From contig NZ_QJHL01000001.1 in assembly GCF_003202405.1 (NCBI RefSeq), forward strand, positions 930,001 to 994,000: DNA of 64,000 nucleotides, given 5' to 3'. The notes under the pieces are model-generated. The model was not told the origin of the DNA. It saw nothing but the letters and a program-made list of their open reading frames with translations, and made no database searches. Positions 27,367 to 34,389 of the stretch are shown in pieces. The DNA comes from Flavobacterium hydrophilum (lineage in GTDB: Bacteria > Bacteroidota > Bacteroidia > Flavobacteriales > Flavobacteriaceae). Within the stretch, counting starts at the first letter, position 1, and each line of letters starts with the position of its first letter. The position numbers were made by a program, and so were the translations under genes.

Positions 27367-27948
27367 ATGAACAAAACAAGACTTGAAGCTTTCAGTGATG
27401 GCGTTTTAGCTATTATCATTACTATTATGGTTTTAGAAATTAAAGTACCGCACGGACATGAGTTTGCCGATTTAAAACCGCTTATTCCTAAATTTTTGAG
27501 TTACATCCTAAGTTTTATATATGTTGGGATCTATTGGAATAACCACCATTACTTGCTTCATGGATTGTCTAAAGTAAACGGAAAAATTCTTTGGGCAAAC
27601 ATGCATTTGCTTTTTTGGCTTTCCCTTATCCCGGTAGCTACAGGCTGGATGGGAGAACATAATTTTGCAAAGACAGCTATGGCTTTGTATGGTGCTATAT
27701 TGCTTTTATCTGCGATAGCTTATTTCATCCTGGAGCGAATTATAATTATGGCTGAAGGGAAAAATTCGGTATTGGCAAAAGCAATTGGATATGAAATTAA
27801 AGGGATTTTTTCTGCTGTTTTGTATATCCTTGGGATAGCTTTTTCTTTTTATAGCGAATGGATTTCAGGTGCTGCTTATTTCATTGTAGCCCTGTTATGG
27901 CTCATCCCTGATAAAAGGATTGAAAAGGTTTTTGCTTCAAAAAATTAA
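27367..27948 (+). CDS. TMEM175-family (DUF1211) potassium channel-like protein
   Basis: 193 residues with about six hydrophobic segments. The first helix carries RLEAFSDGVLAIIITIMVLEI (residues 5-25), the RxxxFSDG signature of TMEM175; NNHHYLLH follows the second helix, as in the family. Bacterial TMEM175 proteins form K+-permeable leak channels. It lies 15 bases after ppx and 11 before the Crp-like gene, so it may be cotranscribed with them; a link between polyphosphate and K+ is only suggested by position. Confidence 0.88.
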   Translation: MNKTRLEAFSDGVLAIIITIMVLEIKVPHGHEFADLKPLIPKFLSYILSFIYVGIYWNNHHYLLHGLSKVNGKILWANMHLLFWLSLIPVATGWMGEHNFAKTAMALYGAILLLSAIAYFILERIIIMAEGKNSVLAKAIGYEIKGIFSAVLYILGIAFSFYSEWISGAAYFIVALLWLIPDKRIEKVFASKN

Positions 27949-27959
27949 TTCACAAGCTG

Positions 27960-28520
27960 ATGAAAGCTGTTTTTCAGTCCATTCAGAATTTCTCTGCAGA
28001 CGAATTAAATCTTTTAGATGATTTAATTACGTTTAGAACACTCAAAAAAGGTGGTTTTTTACTGAAGGAAAATGAGGTTTGCAACGAAATCGTTTTTATC
28101 AAAAAAGGAATTCTGCGTTCCTTTTTCGTTAATCATAAAGGAGATGAAATTACGAATTGTTTTGCTTTTGAAAATGAATTTATGGCATCATTTTCGAGTT
28201 TTATAACCGAAGAAAAAGCAGAAGAAAATATTCAGGCTTTGACCGATACAGAGGTGCAGGTTCTAAGTAGGAAAAGTTTGAAAAAGCTGTACGAGTCAGG
28301 TTACAACTGGCAGGAAACAGGAAGAAAATTAACCGAAATAGAATTCGTAAACCTGAACAAAAGAATGATTTCGTTTCAGAAATTATCAGGCGCACAACGT
28401 TACGAAGAACTTTTTCAGCATCACCAAAAATACCTGCAGTTAATTCCACTGCAATATTTAGCCTCTTATTTAGGAATCACACCCAGACATTTAAGCCGAA
28501 TTAGAAAAGCGATTTTATAG
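27960..28520 (+). CDS. Crp/Fnr-family transcriptional regulator
   Basis: 186 residues. An N-terminal cyclic-nucleotide-binding-like sandwich (about 15-115; FIKKGILRSFFVNHKGDEIT and FAFENEFMASFSSF) is joined to a C-terminal helix-turn-helix (LQYLASYLGITPRHLSRIRK, about 164-183). The effector Arg of cAMP-binding Crp is not evident, and no Cys cluster like that of Fnr is seen, so the ligand is unknown. The HTH ends the protein directly, typical of the short Bacteroidota members. It may regulate the oxidoreductase gene downstream. Confidence 0.88.
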   Translation: MKAVFQSIQNFSADELNLLDDLITFRTLKKGGFLLKENEVCNEIVFIKKGILRSFFVNHKGDEITNCFAFENEFMASFSSFITEEKAEENIQALTDTEVQVLSRKSLKKLYESGYNWQETGRKLTEIEFVNLNKRMISFQKLSGAQRYEELFQHHQKYLQLIPLQYLASYLGITPRHLSRIRKAIL

Positions 28521-28543
28521 ACTTTAATTTATTCAATTTTTCT

Positions 28544-28643
28544 GTTTCACGCAGATTTAAAAAGATTTAAGCAGATGATTTGTTTGAATTAATTTTACTG
28601 AAAGTTTTAATTATTTTTTAAAAAATCTGCGTAAATCTTTTTT
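28544..28643. repeat. Intergenic inverted repeat (CGCAGATTT family)
   Basis: GTTTCACGCAGATTTAAAAAG and GATTTAAGCAGAT at 28544-28576 match, inverted, the repeat at 2570-2601. A second box AATCTGCGTAAATC (28624-28637) is inverted relative to the first, so the stretch can fold into a stem with a loop of about 45 bases. No ORF is seen between the regulator and the oxidoreductase. Confidence 0.5.
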
Positions 28644-28793
28644 TAGATCAAAAAGCAAGGTGAATCTAATCCAATCTGGGTGAAAAATTAAGTCCCCAGA
28701 AAAAACTTGTGATAAGATAGTATCAATATTTTTTCAGGACATTTGTCCAGTAGAAAAAAAACGTCTGATAGTATTTTTGGAAAAAAGATTCCA

Positions 28794-29372
28794 ATGAAAA
28801 AAATACTGATTATAAACGGACATCCAAATTCCGAAAGCTTTAATTTTGCGATAACAGAGCAATATCAAAAAGGAGCACTTGCTTCCGGTGCAAATGTAGA
28901 AAGCATTACAATTGCATCTTTAGATTTTAATCCGAACCTGCAGTTTGGTTACCAAAAAAGAATTGAATTAGAACCGGATTTGTTAGACTCCTGGGAAAAA
29001 ATCCAAAGAGCTGATCATTTGGTTTGGGTTCATCCGGTCTGGTGGGGAGGTTTGCCTGCAATCACGAAAGGTTTTATAGATCGTTTGTTTTTACCCGGAA
29101 AGGCATTTCAATATCGCGAAAATTCGGTTTGGTGGGATAAACTCTTAAAGGGGAAAACAGCGCATATCATAATGACTTTAGATCAGCCCGGATGGTATTA
29201 CCGATTGATTTATGGAAGACCAAGTGTGAATCAGTTAAAGAAATGTACTTTAGAATTCTGTGGAATAAAACCTGTAAAAGTAAGTTATATTGGAATCGTA
29301 AAAACGGCTAATGAAGTGCAAAGAGAAAAGTGGTTAAAGAAAATTTACGATTTCGGATTAAAAAATAAATAG
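28794..29372 (+). CDS. NAD(P)H-dependent oxidoreductase, flavodoxin-like fold (MdaB/YwrO type)
   Basis: 192 residues from the ATG at 28794; the longer TTG-started frame from 28743 adds 17 residues of non-family sequence. MKKILIINGHPNSESFN is the FMN/FAD phosphate-binding start of the NQO1/KefF/MdaB family. VWVHPVWWGGLPAITKGFIDR is the central flavin-binding segment, and GRPSVNQLKKCTLEFCGI follows. These enzymes reduce quinones or other electrophiles with NAD(P)H. Its neighbour upstream is a Crp/Fnr regulator. Confidence 0.9.
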   Translation: MKKILIINGHPNSESFNFAITEQYQKGALASGANVESITIASLDFNPNLQFGYQKRIELEPDLLDSWEKIQRADHLVWVHPVWWGGLPAITKGFIDRLFLPGKAFQYRENSVWWDKLLKGKTAHIIMTLDQPGWYYRLIYGRPSVNQLKKCTLEFCGIKPVKVSYIGIVKTANEVQREKWLKKIYDFGLKNK

Positions 29373-29433
29373 TTGTATTGCTGGAATTGTAACAATAATA
29401 AGCAATAAAAATAGAAATAGGAAATAAATAGTA

Positions 29434-31199
29434 TTAGCTTGGTAAGTCCAATCCAAATGTTGAACGCAACAGTTCAATATTTGGGTTGATTTCTAATAAA
29501 CGATTGTAGCGATCCTGATCGTTAAGATTTCGTTTGCTTTCAACAGCTTCGTTTACAATAATCTCAATTGTAATATCGTGATTGTGCAAATGGCCTTTCA
29601 GATGTCCCAAAAGACCAGGGAGCTGGCTTTCAAAATCTAATTTGGACCCTTCATTAGGTAATTCTAAGGTAATTACTGTACCGTTTAAAGTTGGATCATT
29701 AATCAATAATAACGATTCCATAATTTTAGAACCTTTTTCACCAAGGCGCTGTGCATATTTGTTCCATTGCAGCAGCATATCCGTTTCGTTAAATTCTTCT
29801 GTAAGCAACGCCGAAGTAGGTTTTACATACAATTTGCTGTTTGCTTCCAGTTCTTTTTTCTTGCGTATGCTTGCCAAAGAAAAAGCAGAAACTTTAGGTT
29901 CATCGCTGGAAGGAATGTTATTATTTAACAGTTTTTCGTTTTGTGTTTCAGCCTGTGGAATAGTATGCGAAATTTGAGAGGCTACATTAGCATTGACATT
30001 GGATTTGTCATTGTCATTTTTCTCAGTATTTAGACTTTGGCTTTCAATTTTGGACTTTGGACTTTGGACTTCAACAATAGAATACCCTCCGTTTTTAAAA
30101 TAAACAGGCGGAATTATGAATTGCTCAACTTTTTTTTTTCTCCATCAAAATTGATAGAGGCCAATTGCATCAGGCATAATTCAACCAGAAGACGCTGATT
30201 CTGACTCAATTTGTATTTTAAATCGCAGTCGTTGGCAATATCAATTCCTTTTAGTAAAAATTCCTGAGAACATTTCTGGGACTGAACTCCGTACATTTGC
30301 TGTGCTTGTTCCCCAACTTCCAATAAAGAAATTGTCGAAGGCGTTTTACTTACCAATAAATCTCTAAAGTGAGAAGCCAATCCGGCAATAAAATGATGTC
30401 CGTCAAAACCTTTTGAAAGAATATCGTTGTAAGCCAGTAAAAGCTTTGGGATTTCATTTTCTAAAAGTAAATCGGTAATGGAGATATAGGTTTCGTAATC
30501 TAAAACGTTTAGGTTTTCAGTTACAGCCTGGCGCGTTAAATTAGTTCCGCAATAGGAAACCACACGGTCAAAAATTGACAAGGCATCACGCATGGCACCA
30601 TCAGCTTTTTGAGCAATAATGTGCAAAGCATCGTCTTCAAAATTGATTCCCTGACTTGCAGCAACGTCAGCCAAATGTTCTTTGGCATCTTTTACCGTTA
30701 TTCTTTTGAAATCAAAAATCTGACAGCGTGATAAAATCGTTGGGATGATTTTATGTTTTTCTGTTGTCGCTAAAATGAATATAGCATGTTTTGGCGGTTC
30801 TTCCAATGTTTTCAAAAAAGCATTAAAAGCAGCCGAAGACAACATATGAACCTCGTCAATAATATAAACTTTATATTGTCCGGTTTGTGGTGGAATTCGA
30901 ACCTGATCAATCAGGTTACGAATGTCATCAACCGAGTTGTTTGAAGCGGCATCCAACTCAAAAACGTTGAAAGCAAAATCTTCATTTGGATCATCATATC
31001 CCGGCTGATTTATTTTACGTGCCAGAATACGTGCGCACGTAGTTTTTCCAACACCACGCGGTCCTGTGAACAAAAGTGCAGAAGCAAGGTGATTGCTTTC
31101 TATGGCATTTAGCAAAGTGTTTGTAATGGCTTTCTGTCCCACAACATCTTTAAATGTCTGAGGGCGGTATTTACGAGCCGATACTACAAATTGTTCCAT
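29434..31199 (-). CDS. dnaX: DNA polymerase III tau subunit, full-length form requiring a -1 shift at an A10 run
   Basis: Reading one base back within the A10 run (plus 30130-30139) joins the 0 frame to the -1 frame and gives 588 residues. Residues 1-355 are the AAA+ clamp-loader ATPase: Walker A GPRGVGKTT at 46-54, Walker B IIDEVHMLS, sensor ILATTEKHKIIPTILSRCQ. After the shift come a variable linker of about 80 residues, including a triple 7-base repeat (30049-30069), and a C-terminal region (WNKYAQRLGEKGSKIMESLL to LRSTFGLDLPS) like that of flavobacterial tau, which contacts the polymerase. The four zinc-binding Cys of E. coli DnaX are absent. The frame has no stop from the run to 29434. 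Either recoding as in E. coli or Thermus, a real frameshift mutation or an assembly error could explain it. Confidence 0.8.
30114..31199 (-). CDS. dnaX: DNA polymerase III gamma-like short product (0 frame)
   Basis: 361 residues. The unshifted frame reads through the A10 run as EKKK, then ends LSNS-stop after four more codons. It holds the complete AAA+ ATPase and collar domains but no tau tail, so it could act as a gamma-like clamp-loader subunit. In E. coli the gamma form is the shifted product; here the unshifted one would be short. Promoter box TATATTTG at 31219-31226. Confidence 0.75.
   Translation of the reverse strand: MEQFVVSARKYRPQTFKDVVGQKAITNTLLNAIESNHLASALLFTGPRGVGKTTCARILARKINQPGYDDPNEDFAFNVFELDAASNNSVDDIRNLIDQVRIPPQTGQYKVYIIDEVHMLSSAAFNAFLKTLEEPPKHAIFILATTEKHKIIPTILSRCQIFDFKRITVKDAKEHLADVAASQGINFEDDALHIIAQKADGAMRDALSIFDRVVSYCGTNLTRQAVTENLNVLDYETYISITDLLLENEIPKLLLAYNDILSKGFDGHHFIAGLASHFRDLLVSKTPSTISLLEVGEQAQQMYGVQSQKCSQEFLLKGIDIANDCDLKYKLSQNQRLLVELCLMQLASINFDGEKKKLSNS
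30130..30139 (-). promoter_or_regulatory. A10 slippery run in dnaX
   Basis: On the minus strand GGAG is followed by ten A and then GTTGAG. The 0 frame stops four codons after the run; the -1 frame stays open for about 700 bases. Thermus dnaX uses a run of nine A for transcriptional slippage. No convincing stimulatory hairpin follows. Confidence 0.6.
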
Positions 31200-31218
31200 A
31201 TTCTGTTTTATTCGATAG

Positions 31219-31226
31219 CAAATATA
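31219..31226 (-). promoter_or_regulatory. -7 box TATATTTG upstream of dnaX
   Basis: On the minus strand TATATTTG matches TAnnTTTG, 19 bases before the dnaX ATG, so the leader would be short. Confidence 0.55.
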
Positions 31227-31405
31227 GCGTATAATTAAATGAATTAAAAATTTAAAAATTGAAAGATTTTTAAGTTACTGAATAGGACTAATTTGAGAGA
31301 TTTATTTAAAATCAATTAATACGATTATAGGAATTGTACAAAACAAAAAAGCATTATTTTAGCCATAACCAAAAATCATTTTTAAATAAACTAACCAACT
31401 TTGTA

Positions 31406-31981
31406 ATGGAAAAAATAACTTCTAAAGTTCTTAATCTAAAACCAATAACCTTAATATTTCTATTCATCATAATCCCTTTTATTTCATGTATCGTAACCGG
31501 AATTATACAGTTTATTGGTATTTTTGCCAATTTTGAATTTATCTTTCCGCTAATTTTAATTACACTAACTATAGCCGGAATAATTTATTTTGTCTGGGTT
31601 TGGGGAGTCATGTATCATATTGAAGAAAAAGTAGCATTAGATAAAAAGTATTTTAAAATTGCCTATTGGATATTCTTCTCTCACGCTTTAATTAGATTTA
31701 TATTAAGTCTGGAAATGGACATTACAAAGAATCCAATTTTATTAGAAAACACAACCTGGACAATTCTTGAAACAGCAGGAAGTTTTTACATGATGTTTGT
31801 GTTTGCGAGTTACATTTATATAAGTTATTTTGTGGGTAAAAAAATCCACTCATTGCAAGAGAACAGCCGTACACATGAACTGCTTTATTTCGCTGCAGCA
31901 TGGTGTTTTCCTATTGGAATTTCTCTTTTACAGGCCAGATTATTAAAGCAGAAAACAATTTTTGATATCATTTCTAAGTAA
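31406..31981 (+). CDS. Integral membrane protein, unknown function
   Basis: 191 residues from the ATG at 31406; the longer TTG-started frame from 31334 adds 24 residues that do not look like a membrane or signal region. Five hydrophobic segments are visible (about 14-36, 42-66, 84-102, 117-140 and 157-175). I do not recognise the family. The C-terminal segment KIHSLQENSRTHELLYFAAAWCFPIGI suggests a soluble loop returning to the membrane. It stands alone, divergent from dnaX. Confidence 0.65.
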   Translation: MEKITSKVLNLKPITLIFLFIIIPFISCIVTGIIQFIGIFANFEFIFPLILITLTIAGIIYFVWVWGVMYHIEEKVALDKKYFKIAYWIFFSHALIRFILSLEMDITKNPILLENTTWTILETAGSFYMMFVFASYIYISYFVGKKIHSLQENSRTHELLYFAAAWCFPIGISLLQARLLKQKTIFDIISK

Positions 31982-32029
31982 AAAAAGGAAAGAAATTAAA
32001 AACGTGTTAATTGATTGTAAAACATGTTG

Positions 32030-32260
32030 TTAGGTAGCTTCTTTTTCATCTTGAAAATTATTTTTTCTAAGATTCATTCCATAAGTGTAATTTGTAGAAA
32101 GAATGACATCATTACAGTCAAAATGCTTGATAACTCCATTTTCTTGCAAAGCTACAACCCAACATGTATTCTGATGCATTCCGTAATCGATAAGAAAAAT
32201 GGCCTGACCAGTTCCAAGCGGTGTTTCTACTAATATTGAAGGTTTTAATTGATGTATCAT
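32030..32260 (-). CDS. Small conserved-looking protein, unknown function
   Basis: 76 residues, soluble. The sequence (KPSILVETPLGTGQAIFLIDYGMHQN, CWVVALQENGVIKHFDCNDVILSTNYTYG) alternates strands and short turns, like a small SH3-like barrel, and has normal codon use. Small proteins of this type are frequent in flavobacteria as far as I recall; no function is known. The plus-strand ORF over the same bases is its antisense shadow. No -7 box is clear upstream. Confidence 0.65.
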   Translation of the reverse strand: MIHQLKPSILVETPLGTGQAIFLIDYGMHQNTCWVVALQENGVIKHFDCNDVILSTNYTYGMNLRKNNFQDEKEAT

Positions 32261-32476
32261 AATATAATTTTTTTATATAAAAATATAATTGATTAGAAAT
32301 AAACAAGTTATATTATTATAGAAATGCTTTACAGAATTAATAGAGTATGCTTTAGTAATTTTTGATTTTTAGAATTAAACTACTGGAAACCATATAAATC
32401 CTTAACGAGAATAATATAAAATTTTGATCATTAGCCTGTTTAATTTTAAAACAGTTAATTATTAAAAAATAGTGTT

Positions 32477-32956
32477 ATGAAATTCAAATCAATTGTATTA
32501 GGAATGAGTCTTACTCTTTCGTTACTGGCTTGCACGCCTAAAGATGCAGATATCCAAAAAGAAATTAATGAAAAATTAGCAGATACACCGGAAGTGCAGG
32601 CTAGGGTTCATGAAGGTGTTGCTACCATAGTAGGTACTTGCGATGACGAAGCTTTCAAAAAAAATATTGAACGTTCTGTGAAAGCGGTTAAAGGAGTAAA
32701 ATCGGTGGTGAATAATTGCCAGATTCCTCAGCCTAATGTAGAACCTGCTGCCGCGGCTGTTATAATTAATTCGGATGCAGAATTAGATAAATCGGTTGGC
32801 AAAGTGGTAAAATCCTATGATGGTGTGAGCGCTACGGTTGTGGGTGGCGTGGTTACTCTTTCAGGAGAAATTAAAAGAAGCCAATTACAGTCTTTGATTC
32901 AGAGTGTTCAGGAATTGAAACCTCAAAAAGTCGATAATAAATTAATTATAAAATAA
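32477..32956 (+). CDS. BON-domain lipoprotein
   Basis: 159 residues. A lipoprotein signal ends in LLAC with Cys19. Two BON-type modules follow (about 25-85 and 95-158), each with the alpha-beta pattern and the GVATIVGTCDDEAFKKNIERSVKAVKGVKSV and GVVTLSGEIKRSQLQSLIQSVQEL segments typical of the fold. BON domains bind phospholipid and help keep the outer membrane intact under stress. It is seven bases from the BON/LysM gene. Confidence 0.85.
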   Translation: MKFKSIVLGMSLTLSLLACTPKDADIQKEINEKLADTPEVQARVHEGVATIVGTCDDEAFKKNIERSVKAVKGVKSVVNNCQIPQPNVEPAAAAVIINSDAELDKSVGKVVKSYDGVSATVVGGVVTLSGEIKRSQLQSLIQSVQELKPQKVDNKLIIK

Positions 32957-32963
32957 AACAGTT

Positions 32964-33335
32964 ATGGGTTTAGAAGAAAAATACAGAGACCTAACCAGTT
33001 TGGCTACTGATTTAGGAATAACCGATTTACAGGTAAGAGAGCAGAATAGTGTATTGTATATTGACGGAACAGCAAAATCAGCAGCAGACAAAAATAAGCT
33101 TTGGGAAGTGTATGGAAGAATTGATCCTGATTTCAGAGCAGCGGATGCGGTTGTAAATATTGCAGTTACTGAGGGAGTTTCAAGAGAATATACAGTAGAA
33201 AATGGCGATTCGCTTTCAAAAATAGCAAAAGCATACGGAATTTCATGGCAGGATATTTTTGAAGCCAATAAAGATATTATTTCAAATCCGGATTTGATAC
33301 AACCGGGATGGAAATTGAAAATACCAACCCTGTGA
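32964..33335 (+). CDS. BON/LysM-domain protein, Kbp (YgaU)-like
   Basis: 123 residues with no signal peptide. The N-terminal part (about 8-68) resembles a BON domain, and the C-terminal part (about 75-122; YTVENGDSLSKIAKAYGISWQDIFEANKDII, QPGWKLKIP) is a LysM module. E. coli Kbp has the same BON-LysM order and binds K+ in the cytoplasm; here too the absence of a signal argues against peptidoglycan binding. Seven bases separate it from the BON lipoprotein gene, so the two form an operon. A hairpin terminator follows. Confidence 0.85.
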   Translation: MGLEEKYRDLTSLATDLGITDLQVREQNSVLYIDGTAKSAADKNKLWEVYGRIDPDFRAADAVVNIAVTEGVSREYTVENGDSLSKIAKAYGISWQDIFEANKDIISNPDLIQPGWKLKIPTL

Positions 33336-33354
33336 TTCATTCTATGGTCTGTTT

Positions 33355-33386
33355 AAAAAAGTCTGTCATTTATGATGGACTTTTTT
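33355..33386 (+). terminator. Rho-independent terminator after the BON/LysM gene
   Basis: A stem of about 14 bp including G-U pairs (A run plus GTCTGTCA with TGATGGAC plus T run) around a 4-base loop; the T run is the 3' arm. It lies 20 bases after the stop. Confidence 0.7.
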
Positions 33387-33389
33387 ATG

Positions 33390-33470
33390 CCATTGCGAGG
33401 AACGAAGTAATCACATTGCTGAATCAATTTACTTTTGATCCTGTTTTTTGCTTTGTTTCTCGCAATGACT
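33390..33470. repeat. Intergenic inverted repeat (CATTGCGAGGAA family)
   Basis: CCATTGCGAGGAACGAAG near 33390-33407 and CTTTGTTTCTCGCAATG near 33451-33467 are inverted copies. A related single arm, GTTCCTCGCAATGACA, occurs at 45467-45482. These look like members of one dispersed repeat family. Confidence 0.5.
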
Positions 33471-33514
33471 TAGATTGCTAAATAGTGAAGAACAAATTTT
33501 CTTTTGAAACCTAA

Positions 33515-33614
33515 AGCCCTAGCGCTGATGGGAACGGCATCCTTTTGTGCCCGTCCCGATAGCTATCGGGAGGCAAAAAAGATACAGTGAACAGCAGGAA
33601 ACAGCTCCTGAAGA
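33515..33614 (+). repeat. Structured intergenic repeat element, copy 2
   Basis: Same order of boxes as the element at 2437-2522, here on plus: CCCTAGCGCTGATGG, ATCCTTTTGTGCC, a tip made of CCCGATAGCTATCGGG, then GGCAAAAAAGATA, then AGCAGGAAACAGCTCCTGAA. The ATCCTTTTGTGCC and GGCAAAAAAGAT arms pair and the tip is itself a perfect palindrome, so the stem is long. It ends one base before the stop of the following minus-strand gene. Confidence 0.65.
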
Positions 33615-33908
33615 TTACCTTCCCCTAATGCTTAGATCAAATAAAAATTTAGCGGTTTCCTGATCTGAATCTGCAGAAAAACCAGCTACATACACCCCTT
33701 TTTTACCCGTGGTTGATTTAATTCCGTATACAACTGCCTCATCGCCCGGGTCTGATTCCCCTTCGTATCGATACACATGAACAATTTCAAATTTCTCAGG
33801 ATTTTTTTTAATCGCGTCTGCATTCCGATTAAAATCGCATGTAAATCCTTTTTCATTTAATTGATCTAAAGCCTTTGAAACAGTTGCGTAATGATACATT
33901 CTTTTCAT
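33615..33908 (-). CDS. Small soluble protein, unknown function
   Basis: 97 residues. The sequence ([68 protein letters not shown]) suggests an alpha/beta fold without membrane segments. A start three codons later (MYHYATV) is also possible. Similar small Bacteroidota proteins are sometimes labelled phosphoribosylpyrophosphate synthetase, but none of that enzyme's motifs is present. Function unknown. Confidence 0.65.
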   Translation of the reverse strand: MKRMYHYATVSKALDQLNEKGFTCDFNRNADAIKKNPEKFEIVHVYRYEGESDPGDEAVVYGIKSTTGKKGVYVAGFSADSDQETAKFLFDLSIRGR

Positions 33909-34023
33909 AATAAACTGAATTTAAAATTATAGAATCTTAAAGATAACCAATTTGAAATTAATGGATTAAGAAATTGTAAGGAAATCTGAAATTTATATTT
34001 TAGCTTCTTCGGTGATAAAGTGT

Positions 34024-34031
34024 TACTTTTG
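34024..34031 (+). promoter_or_regulatory. -7 box TACTTTTG of rnpB
   Basis: TACTTTTG matches TAnnTTTG and ends five bases before the expected 5' end of RNase P RNA at 34036, the correct distance for a -7 element. Confidence 0.75.
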
Positions 34032-34035
34032 CCGC

Positions 34036-34352
34036 GCAGACCGCCTTATCGTCGTTCCGTTTATCGGGAGGGAGGAAAGTCCGGACACCACAGAGAAGCA
34101 TAGCGGGTAACACCCGTCGGTCTTAGCAATAAGGCAAGGACAAGTGCAACAGAAAGTATGTACAGGTAATGCTGTAGTGAAACCAGGTAAACTCTATGCG
34201 GTGAAATACCAAGTATATCAGCATTTAAGAGCTTCTCGTTCGTTGCTGAAGGGTAGGTAGCTTGAGTTCCGAAGTAATTCGGAATCTAGATAAATGATAA
34301 GGTATTGTTTCGTTTCGGCGGGACAAGAACAGAATCCGGCTTACAGGTCTGC
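34036..34352 (+). ncRNA. rnpB: RNase P RNA, bacterial class A
   Basis: About 317 bases. GCAGACC at the 5' end (34036-34042) pairs with GGTCTGC at the 3' end (34346-34352), forming P1. The conserved core GGAGGAAAGTCCGGAC lies near 34071-34086, and the 3' partner ACAGAATCCGGCTTACAGG at 34329-34347 closes P4 and the P2 region. The internal AGTATGTACAGG-to-GGTGAAAT segment fits the specificity domain. It is the catalytic subunit that removes 5' leaders from tRNA precursors. Six T after the 3' end (34354-34359) serve as terminator. The gene for the protein subunit, rnpA, is not in the window. Confidence 0.97.
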
Positions 34353-34389
34353 ATTTTTTATATATTTGTGAAAGCTCTAACTCATTTTC

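Noticed and set aside
28743..28793. Extended start of the NAD(P)H oxidoreductase
   Set aside because: The TTG-started extension of 17 residues precedes the canonical flavin-binding start MKKILIINGHP; the ATG is preferred.
29582..29977. Plus-strand frame of 131 codons
   Set aside because: It is antisense to the tau-like part of dnaX and shows no domain.
32024..32233. Plus-strand frame of 69 codons
   Set aside because: It is antisense to the 76-aa gene, whose minus-strand product looks far more protein-like.
33615..33908. Label phosphoribosylpyrophosphate synthetase for the 97-aa protein
   Set aside because: The protein is far too short and has none of the PRPP synthetase motifs.
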